Shown here piece after piece: positions 1-7,701 of a stretch of 16,203 bases of DNA. The DNA lies in NCBI GenBank assembly GCA_023451825.1, contig JAEXYA010000012.1, positions 1 to 16,203 on the forward strand. Direction: 5' to 3'. The notes below the pieces were generated by a model. That model ran no database searches, was not told where the DNA came from, and saw only the letters and a list, made by a program, of their open reading frames with translations. A program made the translations under genes and the position numbers. Origin of the DNA: Pseudomonadota bacterium. Lineage in GTDB: Bacteria; Pseudomonadota; Alphaproteobacteria; Rhizobiales; Xanthobacteraceae. Within the stretch, counting starts at the first letter, position 1. The number at the start of each line of letters is the position of its first letter.

Positions 1-22
1 CCCCCCACCACTCAACCGCGAC

Positions 23-1960
23 TCAGATCGTTACCTGCGTCCCCACCTCGACCACCCGGCCCGTCGGGATCGAGAAGTAGTCGGTGGCGTCATTGGCAGT
101 GCGGCTGAGGCCGATGAACAGGTGATCCTGCCAGCGCGGCATGCCGGAATGCACGGCCGGCTTCAGCGCCCTTCGCGACAGGAAAAAAGAGGTCGACATG
201 ATGTCGAACTGCCAGCCTGTCCTTCGCGCGATCGCCAGCGCCTTCGGCACGTTCGGCGATTCCATGAAGCCGAAGCGCAACGTGATCTTGGAAAATGTCT
301 CGCTGATTTCCTCCATGCGGACGCGGTCCGAAATATCCACCTTCGGCGTCGGCGCAGTCTCGATGGTGAGAATGACATTCTTCTCGTGCAGCACTTTGTA
401 GTGTTTCAGACTATGCATCAGCGCCGTCGGTGCGCTTGCGGGATCGCTGGTGAGAAACACCGCGGTGCCCTTCACGCGCTGCGGCGGCTTCTTCTCCAGC
501 ATGGCAACGAGATCGGCGAGCGGGAATTCGAGTTTTCGCGATTTCTCGAACAGCAGCCGGCTGCCGCGCCGCCATGTATACATCAGCATGACGATCACGC
601 CGCCCATGGCCAACGGCACCCAGCCGCCGTCGAAAACTTTCAGCAGGTTCGCGGTGAGGAAAGTGAGATCGATCAACAGAAAGGGGATGATCAGCGCGCC
701 TGCCAGCAGCGGCGACCACTTCCAGCCCTTCCAGATCAACACGAAGGCCATCATCGAAGTGACGACCATGGTGCCCGTGACCGAGATGCCATAGGCCGAG
801 GCGAGCGAGCTCGAGGATTTGAACATCACCACAAGCACAATGACGGCGATCAGCAGCAGCGTGTTGACGCGCGGGATATAGATCTGGCCGGAATGCGATT
901 CCGATGTGTGGCGGATTTCGAACCGCGGCAACAGGCCGAGCTGGATTGCCTGCCGGGTCAGCGAATAGGCCCCCGTGATGACAGCCTGGCTGGCAATCAC
1001 CGTAGCCGTTGCGGCGAGCGCCACCATCGGGATCAGCGCCCAGTCGGGAAACATCAGATAGAACGGATTTTCCAGCGCAGTGGGATCGCGCAGCACCAAC
1101 GCGGCCTGTCCAAAATAGTTGATGGCCAGCGACGGCAGCACGAGGAACAGCCAGGCGAGCCGGATCGGGCGCTTGCCGAAATGGCCGAGATCCGCATAGA
1201 GCGCCTCGGCGCCGGTGACTGCCAGAAACACCGCACCTAGCGTCACGAAGGCGATGATGCCGTGATGAAACATGAAATACACGGCATGCTCGGGATTGAA
1301 GGCGGCGAGCACGCCGGGATGCTGGATGATCTGCGGAATGGCGGCGATCGCGATGACGAAAAACCACAGGCACATGATCGGGCCGAAGAAAACCGCAACC
1401 TTTGCCGTACCATGGGACTGCACGGCGAAGATGGCGATCAGCAGCACGATAGTAATCGGCACCACATAAGGCGCGAAAGCTTTGGTCACGAGCTTGGTGC
1501 CTTCGATCGCAGACAATACCGAGACCGCCGGCGTGATCACCGCGTCGCCATAAAACAGCGCCGCACCGATGATGCCCAGCATCACCACCACCACGCTCTT
1601 GCCGCCGACCGCGCGCTGCGCCAGCGCCATCAGCGCCAGCGTCCCACCCTCGCCGTTATTGTCGGCACGCAACAGGATGACGACATATTTGAGCGTCACC
1701 ACAATGATGAGCGCCCAGACAATCAGCGACAGGACACCGAGAATCTCGGCATGCCCCACGCCCGGCGCTCTGTGCCCCCCGGCGGCCAACAGTGCCTCCC
1801 GAAAGGCATAGAGCGGGCTGGTGCCGATATCGCCGTAGACGACGCCGATACTGCCAACGATCAGCGAGCCGAGCGTCGCCGTGGTGTGTCCGTGGCCCGG
1901 TCCGGCATGAGTCGTATCCGCCGACGCGTCAGCGGCGGAATTGGCATTGTCGGTCGTCAT
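23..1960 (-). CDS. kup: Kup-family low-affinity potassium transporter (first of a tandem pair)
   Basis: This is a K+ uptake protein of the Kup/HAK/KUP family in the inner membrane, probably working as a K+/H+ symporter. It is 645 aa, with about 12 membrane segments over residues 30-480 and a soluble C-terminal domain after that. The family signature GDIGTSPLYAF is at 43-53. Acidic residues align with E. coli Kup D23, E116 and E229: D44, D139 (Asp in place of Glu) and E252 in GAEALYADLGHFG. The C-terminus ends GRVVEVGTQVTI, as is typical. The ATG at 1960 was chosen over a longer frame because GAGG lies 8 nt upstream (1969-1972) and the extra N-terminal residues do not look like Kup. The N-terminal tail is Ala/Thr/His-rich and probably cytosolic. 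It lies 125 nt downstream of the second kup copy, with no clear terminator between them, so co-transcription is possible. Confidence 0.96.
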   Translation of the reverse strand: MTTDNANSAADASADTTHAGPGHGHTTATLGSLIVGSIGVVYGDIGTSPLYAFREALLAAGGHRAPGVGHAEILGVLSLIVWALIIVVTLKYVVILLRADNNGEGGTLALMALAQRAVGGKSVVVVMLGIIGAALFYGDAVITPAVSVLSAIEGTKLVTKAFAPYVVPITIVLLIAIFAVQSHGTAKVAVFFGPIMCLWFFVIAIAAIPQIIQHPGVLAAFNPEHAVYFMFHHGIIAFVTLGAVFLAVTGAEALYADLGHFGKRPIRLAWLFLVLPSLAINYFGQAALVLRDPTALENPFYLMFPDWALIPMVALAATATVIASQAVITGAYSLTRQAIQLGLLPRFEIRHTSESHSGQIYIPRVNTLLLIAVIVLVVMFKSSSSLASAYGISVTGTMVVTSMMAFVLIWKGWKWSPLLAGALIIPFLLIDLTFLTANLLKVFDGGWVPLAMGGVIVMLMYTWRRGSRLLFEKSRKLEFPLADLVAMLEKKPPQRVKGTAVFLTSDPASAPTALMHSLKHYKVLHEKNVILTIETAPTPKVDISDRVRMEEISETFSKITLRFGFMESPNVPKALAIARRTGWQFDIMSTSFFLSRRALKPAVHSGMPRWQDHLFIGLSRTANDATDYFSIPTGRVVEVGTQVTI

Positions 1961-2085
1961 GGGGTCGGCCTCGGGCGCATTCGCGGGAATGTGGTGAACA
2001 GCGGGGCAGCGAGGCCGTTCCCGGCCCCGATGGTCGCACCTAGTGTACCGCAAATCCGGGAACCGTGAATGACGAAGCCGACGCG

Positions 2086-3990
2086 TTAGATCGTCACCTG
2101 AGTACCTACTTCGACCACCCGTCCGGTCGGGATCTGGAAATAGTCGGTGGCGTCATTCGCCGAACGGCTGAGCGCGATGAAAATATGGTCCTGCCAGAGC
2201 GGCATGCCCGATTGCGCCGACGGCTTCAATGAACGCCGCGAGACGAAGAACGACGTCGCCATGATGTCGAACTGCCAGCCGAGTTTTCGCGCAATGACGA
2301 GCGCCTTGGGGACGTTCGGCTGTTCCATGAAGCCGAAGCGCAGCTTCACCATGGAGAACTTGTCGCTGATATTCTCCATCCGCACGCGCTCGGACACATC
2401 CACCGTCGGCGTCTGCGCGGTCTCGATGGTCAGGATGACATTGTGCTCATGCAGCACCTTGTTGTGCTTCAGATTATGCAGCAGCGCCGTCGGTACGAAA
2501 TCGGGATCGCTGGTGAGGAACACCGCGGTGCCCTTGACGATATGCGGCGGGCGCTTTTCCAGGCTCTTGATCAGATCGCGCAACGGCACTTCGGTGCGGC
2601 GGGTCTTGAGAATGAGGATCGCGGCGCCGCGGCGCCAGGTCCAGATCATGCCGGCCATCAACAGGCCGAACAGCAACGGCACCCAGCCGCCTTCCAGCAG
2701 CTTGAGCAGATTGGCGCTGAGGAATGCGAGATCGACAAGCACCAGTGGCGCGATCAGCGCGAATGCCGTGGCGGCCTTCCAGTTCCACAGCTTCCAGATC
2801 ACCACAAAACCCATGATGCCATCGACGACCATGGTGGTGGACACGGCAATGCCATAAGCGGATGCGAGACCGCTCGATGACTTGAACAGCAACACCAGCA
2901 GCACGACGCCGATCAGCAGCAGGCGATTGACCCGCGGCAGATAGATCTGCCCGGCATGGGTCTCGGAGGTGAACACCACTTCGAAGCGCGGCAGCAGCCC
3001 CAGTTGCACGGCCTGACGCACCAGCGAATAGGCGCCGGTGATCACCGCCTGGCTGGCAATCACCGTCGCCGCTGTCGCCAGCACGATCAGCGGAATCAAC
3101 ATCGATTCCGGTGCCATCAGGTAGAAGGGATTTTCGATCGTCGCCGGGTTCGAGAGCACAAGTGCGCCCTGCCCGAAATAATTGATCAGCAAGGCCGGCA
3201 GGACGAAGAAGAACCATCCGTACTGAATGGGCCTGCGCCCGAAATGGCCGAGATCGGCATACAGCGCCTCACCGCCGGTGACCGCGAGGAATACGGCGCC
3301 CAGCGTGACCAGACCGACGACGCCGTGGCTCATCATGAACTGGACAGCGTAATAAGGATTGATCGCATAGAGAACGGTAGGATCGTCCGAAATATGCGAG
3401 GCGCCCAGCAGCGCCAGCGCCGAGAACCATGTGATCATCACCGGCCCGAACGCCGAAGCGACCTTGCCGGTGCCGATCCGCTGCACCGAGAACAGGACGA
3501 CAAGAATGAGGATCGTGATCGGCACGACATAATGCTCGAGCGCCGGCGCCTTGAGCTTGAGGCCCTCGACGGCCGACAGCACCGAAATCGCCGGCGTGAT
3601 CATGGAGTCGCCGATGAACATGGATGCACCGATGATGCCCAGCGCCATCAGGACCCAGCTCTGACGACCGAGCGCGCGTTGGCCAAGCGCCATCAGCGAC
3701 AGTGTTCCGCCCTCGCCATTGTTGTCGGCACGCAGCAGGAACAGCACATATTTGGTCGTGACGACGATAAACAGCGCCCACAGGATCAGCGACAGCACGC
3801 CGAGCACGATCACCGGTGTTGCCGGACCGCCATGGGTGGCGCCATGCACCGCTTCGCGAAATGCGTAGAGGGGTGAGGTTCCGATGTCGCCGAACACGAC
3901 GCCGATGCTGCCGACCATGAGCGACCAGAAGCCGGCATGTGCCACCGGTGCTTCTGTCGTCCCCTCGCCTGTTGTTTCCGTGACAGCCAT
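2086..3990 (-). CDS. kup: Kup-family low-affinity potassium transporter (second of a tandem pair)
   Basis: This 634-aa paralogue of the preceding Kup is predicted to carry out K+ uptake across the inner membrane. GDIGTSPLYAF is at residues 34-44, D128 lies in GDSMITPAIS, and E241 in GGEALYADLGHFG. The last twelve residues are identical to those of the other copy. The two differ mainly in the N-terminal tail (this one lacks the His/Gly-rich stretch), in the loop after TM1 and in the soluble C-terminal domain. The ATG at 3990 (MAVTETTG) was chosen because the longer frame adds 45 residues unlike Kup. The ribosome binding site there is weak (GAG about 6 nt upstream), so the exact start is less certain than the family. 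The gene sits 151 nt downstream of the MotB-like gene and has a candidate promoter of its own in that gap. Confidence 0.96.
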   Translation of the reverse strand: MAVTETTGEGTTEAPVAHAGFWSLMVGSIGVVFGDIGTSPLYAFREAVHGATHGGPATPVIVLGVLSLILWALFIVVTTKYVLFLLRADNNGEGGTLSLMALGQRALGRQSWVLMALGIIGASMFIGDSMITPAISVLSAVEGLKLKAPALEHYVVPITILILVVLFSVQRIGTGKVASAFGPVMITWFSALALLGASHISDDPTVLYAINPYYAVQFMMSHGVVGLVTLGAVFLAVTGGEALYADLGHFGRRPIQYGWFFFVLPALLINYFGQGALVLSNPATIENPFYLMAPESMLIPLIVLATAATVIASQAVITGAYSLVRQAVQLGLLPRFEVVFTSETHAGQIYLPRVNRLLLIGVVLLVLLFKSSSGLASAYGIAVSTTMVVDGIMGFVVIWKLWNWKAATAFALIAPLVLVDLAFLSANLLKLLEGGWVPLLFGLLMAGMIWTWRRGAAILILKTRRTEVPLRDLIKSLEKRPPHIVKGTAVFLTSDPDFVPTALLHNLKHNKVLHEHNVILTIETAQTPTVDVSERVRMENISDKFSMVKLRFGFMEQPNVPKALVIARKLGWQFDIMATSFFVSRRSLKPSAQSGMPLWQDHIFIALSRSANDATDYFQIPTGRVVEVGTQVTI

Positions 3991-4026
3991 GCTGCTCGTA
4001 ATGCCTAAGGACAATTCCGGGCGCTC

Positions 4027-4055
4027 GCTATGGCGCGCCGGATCATGCCAGTCAA
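4027..4055 (-). promoter_or_regulatory. Candidate sigma-70 type promoter for the upstream kup gene
   Basis: On the minus strand TTGACT (4050-4055) and CATAGC (4027-4032) are separated by 17 nt. The -35 matches consensus at 5 of 6 positions and the -10 at only 3 of 6. Transcription would begin about 30 nt before the ATG at 3990. The motB-to-kup gap has no convincing intrinsic terminator: a run of seven T follows the motB stop on the minus strand but has no stem before it. Read-through from the stator genes therefore cannot be excluded. Confidence 0.33.
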
Positions 4056-4141
4056 CAGGCAGCCTAACCGATCCCAAGGCGGGATGCCTCTCCCCGGCCC
4101 CGGTAAAATGGGCGTGGAGCAGCAAAAAAAGGATTTGACTA

Positions 4142-4972
4142 TTAGGGCTTCAGGTTGGGCGGCAGCGGCGGATCTTCCCGCATCAGCGTGATGGTCACGC
4201 GCCGATTGGCAGCCATGGTCGGATCGTCCGGAAACAGCGGCTGGGCATCCGCCTTGCCCGACACCGAGAAAATATGGGACGACGGCAGCCCTTCGCGTTC
4301 GAGGATCTGCCGGACGACATTGGCGCGATCGGACGACAGATCGAATGCATCATAGTCGTTGCGCGACGGCACGAAGCCGGCCGCGGTGTGGCCGACGATC
4401 GCCACGCGCAGCGGCGTCGCTTTCAGGGGAGCAGCCAGTTTCTGCAACAGTTGCCGCGTGCGTTCGTAAGGCACCTTGGAGCCTTCGGCGAACATCGAAC
4501 GGCCGTTCTGATCGATGATTTCGAGATTGAGGCCCTGCTTGGTTTCCTCGAACATGATGTTCTTGGAAATCTCGGTGATCTCCGGCATGTCCTGCAGCGC
4601 CTGCCGCAACGAGGCGGAAGCGAGCGCGAATTCGCGATCCATCTTCAGCTTGGCGCCCGACGGCCGTGCCGTGCCGGCCTTTTCGTCGGGGCTCGTGACA
4701 TTGGACGCGTCCTGCGGCGAGACGTGATCCTTGTTCTTGGTCACGCCGCGTGTTGGCAGGCCATCAGACTCGATAATGCCGGAATAACGCGCGTCGGTCT
4801 GCACGCCGAATGCATCACGCACCGAACCAGCGACGATTTTGAGCTTCTCGCCATCCGGGCTGGAGAACGCCACGAGCATCACGAAATAGCTGAGCAGCAG
4901 CGCCATCAGATCGGCGAAAGTCACGAACCAGCCGTGACCGCCATGTGCCTCGCCGCGCTTTTTCTTCGCCAT
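4142..4972 (-). CDS. MotB/PomB-type stator protein with OmpA-like peptidoglycan-binding domain
   Basis: This is the B subunit of an ion-driven stator, anchored in the inner membrane and gripping peptidoglycan. It is 276 aa: a short basic N-terminus, one membrane segment at about 16-37 carrying the ion-binding Asp (D21 in FADLMALLLSYF), a plug-like segment at about 43-57 (KIVAGSVRDAFGVQ), a polar linker to about 110, and an OmpA-type domain at about 148-265 (LSSDRANVV and ANRRVTI are recognisable). The plug and membrane segment read more like Vibrio PomB than E. coli MotB. Ser28 falls where PomB has Cys31. The ATG at 4972 has GGAG 9 nt upstream (4982-4985), and the gap from the partner's stop codon is 29 nt, so the two are surely one operon. 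Drive of a flagellum is inferred, since no other flagellar gene is in view; the ion used is unknown. Confidence 0.92.
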   Translation of the reverse strand: MAKKKRGEAHGGHGWFVTFADLMALLLSYFVMLVAFSSPDGEKLKIVAGSVRDAFGVQTDARYSGIIESDGLPTRGVTKNKDHVSPQDASNVTSPDEKAGTARPSGAKLKMDREFALASASLRQALQDMPEITEISKNIMFEETKQGLNLEIIDQNGRSMFAEGSKVPYERTRQLLQKLAAPLKATPLRVAIVGHTAAGFVPSRNDYDAFDLSSDRANVVRQILEREGLPSSHIFSVSGKADAQPLFPDDPTMAANRRVTITLMREDPPLPPNLKP

Positions 4973-5001
4973 CTGACGCTACTCCGCAGATCTCCTCGCC
5001 G

Positions 5002-5775
5002 TTAGGCCGGGACTGGCTCACCCTCTTCGTGGCGATGCTTCTCGGGCAGATAGGCCAGCAGCATTTCGCGCACCAACGCCGGGCTCTTCGAGTCGCGGAT
5101 CATGAGGATGCCATCGATGATCAGCGTGCGGTTGGTTTCTTCGTCCAGCACCTTGACGTGCAGCTTGTCGGCCACGGGCAGACAGACGAGGTTGCCGACG
5201 ATGGCGCCATACAGCGTCGCCAGCAGCGCCACCGCCATGAACGGGCCGAGCTTCGAGGGATCCGACATGTTCGAGAACATCTGCACCATGCCGATCAGCG
5301 TCCCGATCATGCCGAAGGCCGGGGCGCAATCGCCGATGGCGCGATAGATCTTCGAGCCTTCGTCGAGATGCATGAGGAAATTGTCGCGGTCGCGCTCGAG
5401 ATTGTCGCGGATGAATTCGAGATCATAACCGTCGGCCACGAAGCGAATGCCCTTGGCCAGGAACGCGTCGTTGGTTTCGACCTTTTCGAGTCCGACAGGG
5501 CCCTGCTTTCGCGCAATCTCGGCGATGCGGGCGAGTTCATCGACGAGGTCGCGGGCATTCAGGCGGCTCAGCGTGAACGCGAATTTAAAGCCGAGCGGCA
5601 GGCCGTGGAGAATCGACGACAGCGGGAAACGGATCAGCGTCGCGGCGAACGAACCGCCGAAAATGATGATGACGGCGTGGACGTCATAGAACATCCCGAA
5701 GCTGCCGCCCATCAGCACCAAGGTGACCAACACAATAACGCCGGCGACGAAACCGAGCAGTGTGGTGATATCCAT
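5002..5775 (-). CDS. MotA/PomA-type stator ion-channel protein
   Basis: This is the A subunit of the stator, the inner-membrane protein that forms the ion path with the B subunit and pushes the rotor. It is 257 aa with four membrane segments at about 3-24, 34-50, 149-172 and 179-202. The cytoplasmic loop keeps the rotor-facing charges (R89 and E97 in the ARKQGPVGLE stretch). The conserved prolines are P152 (DCAPAFGMIGT) and P200 (LPVADK). The opening MDITTLLG and the spacing match Vibrio PomA closely. T159 and T187 fall at PomA T158 and T186, residues linked to Na+ use. The ATG at 5775 was chosen over a longer frame because GGAG is 5 nt upstream (5781-5784) and the PomA-like N-terminus starts there. 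ExbB/TolQ is less likely because the partner is MotB-like rather than ExbD-like. Confidence 0.93.
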   Translation of the reverse strand: MDITTLLGFVAGVIVLVTLVLMGGSFGMFYDVHAVIIIFGGSFAATLIRFPLSSILHGLPLGFKFAFTLSRLNARDLVDELARIAEIARKQGPVGLEKVETNDAFLAKGIRFVADGYDLEFIRDNLERDRDNFLMHLDEGSKIYRAIGDCAPAFGMIGTLIGMVQMFSNMSDPSKLGPFMAVALLATLYGAIVGNLVCLPVADKLHVKVLDEETNRTLIIDGILMIRDSKSPALVREMLLAYLPEKHRHEEGEPVPA

Positions 5776-5808
5776 GACAACTCCGACGCTACGCGTACTG
5801 ACCGACGC

Positions 5809-5821
5809 CCGTCCTGGACGG
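5809..5821. repeat. Short palindrome in the motA leader
   Basis: CCGTCC and GGACGG are separated by one base. It lies 34 nt before the MotA-like start codon, so it could be a small leader hairpin or a protein site. At six base pairs in GC-rich DNA it may also be chance. Confidence 0.3.
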
Positions 5822-5895
5822 CGGTACGCTCCCATCGAGCGCACGGGGCCACTTAACGATAATGCGATTAAGGACGGGTTACCGTTCACCGCGCA

Positions 5896-5911
5896 TTAAC
5901 CAGCAATTAAC
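5896..5911 (-). promoter_or_regulatory. Candidate CtrA binding site upstream of the stator operon
   Basis: The plus strand reads TTAACCAGCAATTAAC, a full match to TTAA-N7-TTAAC, the known consensus for the alphaproteobacterial cell-cycle regulator CtrA. It sits about 120 nt before the MotA-like start codon, in a locally AT-rich patch within GC-rich DNA. Two more TTAA half-sites follow toward the gene (5868-5871 and 5853-5856) but are spaced by 11 bases, not 7. CtrA controls motility genes in many alphaproteobacteria, which fits the downstream pair. The nearby rraA-like gene ends at a terminator toward this site, so the site most likely serves the stator genes. Binding is inferred from sequence only. 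Confidence 0.5.
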
Positions 5912-5940
5912 GCGACAAATCGGTCGTGGAACGGAAAACA

Positions 5941-5977
5941 TAAAATGAAAAATGCGGAGGCGTTTCGGCCTCCGCAT
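5941..5977 (-). terminator. Rho-independent terminator after the rraA-like gene
   Basis: A perfect 10-bp stem (5952-5961 pairing with 5968-5977) closes a 6-nt loop. On the minus strand it is followed by TTTTCATTTTA. It begins 24 nt past the stop codon of the RraA-like gene, so it ends transcription of that gene and of the unit upstream. On the plus strand no T-run follows, so it works in one direction. Confidence 0.88.
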
Positions 5978-6001
5978 ACCACTCGTCGACCTCGAATGAC
6001 G

Positions 6002-6718
6002 TCAGTGAATTTCCGATGCCTTGGCCATCGCGTCGCGCAGCTTGGCCAGCGAGAATGACGGATCGCGCGCCACCGCCAGGATCGGCTCTTCGCGCCTTGC
6101 GCACAATTCCGCAGCCTCGGGCAGCTTCGCCGCCACATCGGGCGGAATGACCACCGCGCCGTGGCTATCGGCATGGATCAGATCACCCGATGCCACCGTC
6201 ATACCGGCCACGCGTACTTCCTTGCCGAAGTCGGTGACATGCACATGCGCATGCGACGGGCCGAGCGAGCCGGCCAGCGCCTGGAAACCTTCCGCCCATT
6301 GCGGGATATCGCGGATCGAACCGTCGGTGATGACACCGAGGCAGCCGAGCGCCTTGTGGATCGCGCTGTTCACTTCACCCCAGAACGCGCCATAGCCGGC
6401 ATCCGGCCCGTCGATGTCCTGGATCACGCTGATCTGCGGTCCCGGTCCACTGCCGACATATTCGTAATAATCCAGCCGGCGCTTCTTCTGCTCGGCCGGC
6501 GGCAGTCCCGACGCCACCGTGGCGCGGATCGTGGCGGTGCGCGCATAGCCGACGATCGGCGGCAGATCGGGAAACGGGCAGACCAGCGGCCGCGTGGTGT
6601 AGCCGATCAGGCGGCGCTCCGGCGCCACCAGTTCGAGCGCGTTGCAGATGGTCGGCGTGTCGTAGCGGCGCAGCGCTTCGAGCACGGATGCAGGCAGCAT
6701 GGTATCGGGCTTGGTCAC
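6002..6718 (-). CDS. RraA-family protein (RraA-like / HMG aldolase fold)
   Basis: This 238-aa protein belongs to the RraA/dimethylmenaquinone methyltransferase-like family. The fold includes the RNase E inhibitor RraA and metal-dependent 4-hydroxy-4-methyl-2-oxoglutarate or oxaloacetate-type aldolases. The active-site stretch GVITDGSIRD at 128-137 keeps the D132, R136 and D137 expected of the aldolase type, and SGDLIHADSHGAVVIP at 177-192 is the usual late motif. It is longer than E. coli RraA (about 160 aa) because of extra N- and C-terminal parts, so an enzyme is more likely than an RNase E regulator; the substrate cannot be told. The start is GTG at 6718, decided by a strong AAGGGAG 8 nt upstream (6727-6733); an ATG at 6700 is the alternative. 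It lies 57 nt after pssA and is the last gene before the terminator. Confidence 0.9.
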   Translation of the reverse strand: MTKPDTMLPASVLEALRRYDTPTICNALELVAPERRLIGYTTRPLVCPFPDLPPIVGYARTATIRATVASGLPPAEQKKRRLDYYEYVGSGPGPQISVIQDIDGPDAGYGAFWGEVNSAIHKALGCLGVITDGSIRDIPQWAEGFQALAGSLGPSHAHVHVTDFGKEVRVAGMTVASGDLIHADSHGAVVIPPDVAAKLPEAAELCARREEPILAVARDPSFSLAKLRDAMAKASEIH

Positions 6719-6775
6719 GGCGTTTTCTCCCTTTTTGATTTTTGCTCCGGTCGTTGCCGGATATTGTTCGCGCGA

Positions 6776-7627
6776 TCAGGGCAACGGCGTCGGCCGATCC
6801 TCGGATGACGGCTCATCCGCCGTAACCGGCGCGCTTGCCGCCGTCTGCGCCGCCAGCGCGCGCTCCTGGTCGCGATAGGAGCGCCAGCCGAATGGCAGGC
6901 TGGCGAGATAGCCGATCGAGATCAGCGACAGCATGTGCCAGGGATAGCCGATGAGCAGCGCCACGAAGAGCACCACCGAGGCCGAGATCAGCAACACCAG
7001 TTCGCGCGGCACCCGCATGTTCACGGCCTTGCCGGAGAACACCGGCAACCGCGACACCATCAGAAAACCGATCAGCAGCACATAGGCGGTGGTGATCGAG
7101 GCCGGCGGCATCGGCACGTCGAGGAACGACAGATAGACCGGCAGCATGACCGTGATGGCGCCCAGCGGCGCCGGCATGCCGGTGAAGAAGTTGGCCGCAA
7201 AGGCCGGCTTGTCGGGATCGTCCATGGTGGCATTGAAACGCGCCAGCCGCAGGGAGCCCGCGATGGCGAACACCATCGAGGCGATCCAACCGACATTGTT
7301 GAGATCGTGCAGCTGCCAGAAATACAGGATCAGCCCCGGCGCAACGCCGAAATTGACGAAATCGGCCAGACTATCCAGCTCGGCGCCGAATTTGGACTGG
7401 CCCTTGATCATCCGCGCGATGCGGCCGTCGACGCCGTCCAGCACCGCGGCGAAGACGATGGCGGCCACCGCGAGTTCCATCCGCCCCTCAGTGGACAGGC
7501 GGATGGCGGTCAGGCCGGCACAGATCGCCAGCAGAGTGATGAGATTCGGCACCAGCATCCGGATCGGGATGGTGCGGAACCGGCGGCGGCGGGTTTCGGG
7601 GATCTGAGTGTCGTCAGGCATTTGCAT
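6776..7627 (-). CDS. pssA: CDP-diacylglycerol--serine O-phosphatidyltransferase (phosphatidylserine synthase)
   Basis: This inner-membrane enzyme joins CDP-diacylglycerol and L-serine to give phosphatidylserine and CMP, the step before Psd in phosphatidylethanolamine synthesis. It is 283 aa. The complete CDP-alcohol phosphatidyltransferase motif D-x2-D-G-x2-A-R-x8-G-x3-D-x3-D is present, with D64, D67, G68, A71, R72, G81, D85 and D89. Several membrane segments follow, to about residue 245, and the C-terminal tail is Ala/Pro-rich and polar. It is the membrane-bound type II enzyme, unlike the phospholipase D-like PssA of E. coli. The ATG at 7627 has AAGG 7 nt upstream; a second ATG six bases on is too far from it. 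It follows psd by 74 nt on the same strand, and the pairing supports the function. Confidence 0.95.
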   Translation of the reverse strand: MQMPDDTQIPETRRRRFRTIPIRMLVPNLITLLAICAGLTAIRLSTEGRMELAVAAIVFAAVLDGVDGRIARMIKGQSKFGAELDSLADFVNFGVAPGLILYFWQLHDLNNVGWIASMVFAIAGSLRLARFNATMDDPDKPAFAANFFTGMPAPLGAITVMLPVYLSFLDVPMPPASITTAYVLLIGFLMVSRLPVFSGKAVNMRVPRELVLLISASVVLFVALLIGYPWHMLSLISIGYLASLPFGWRSYRDQERALAAQTAASAPVTADEPSSEDRPTPLP

Positions 7628-7672
7628 GATCCGACCTTAGCAGACCCCACTTGGCCGCGCCATGACGGTACG

Positions 7673-7694
7673 GGCGGGCCTGGGGAGGCCCGCC
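7673..7694. repeat. Inverted repeat between psd and pssA
   Basis: An 8-bp perfect GC-only stem (GGCGGGCC and GGCCCGCC) encloses a 6-nt loop. It begins 7 nt past the psd stop codon, inside the 74-nt gap to pssA. No T-run follows on the minus strand, so it is not a standard terminator. It could stabilise the upstream message, partly attenuate read-through, or mark a processing site. Confidence 0.5.
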
Positions 7695-7701
7695 AAAGCG
7701 G

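Noticed and set aside
122..1240. Long plus-strand open frame (372 codons) opposite the first kup gene
   Set aside because: It is antisense to a certain gene, is rich in Arg/His/Gln as expected of a shadow frame in GC-rich DNA, and shows no recognisable domain.
1961..2085. Possible promoter and hairpin between the two kup genes
   Set aside because: The best hexamer pair is a poor match and the GGCCG/CGGCC stem is only 5 bp; nothing here is strong enough to list.
2956..3876. Plus-strand open frame (306 codons) opposite the second kup gene
   Set aside because: Same shadow composition, fully covered by a conserved gene on the other strand.
5835..5852. Possible sigma-54 promoter ahead of the MotA-like gene (TGGCCC on the minus strand)
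   Set aside because: The -12 element lacks the TTGC core at the required spacing.
4945..5856. Plus-strand open frame (303 codons) opposite the MotA-like gene
   Set aside because: It covers the whole stator A gene on the other strand and has Asp/Arg/His/Gln-rich shadow composition.
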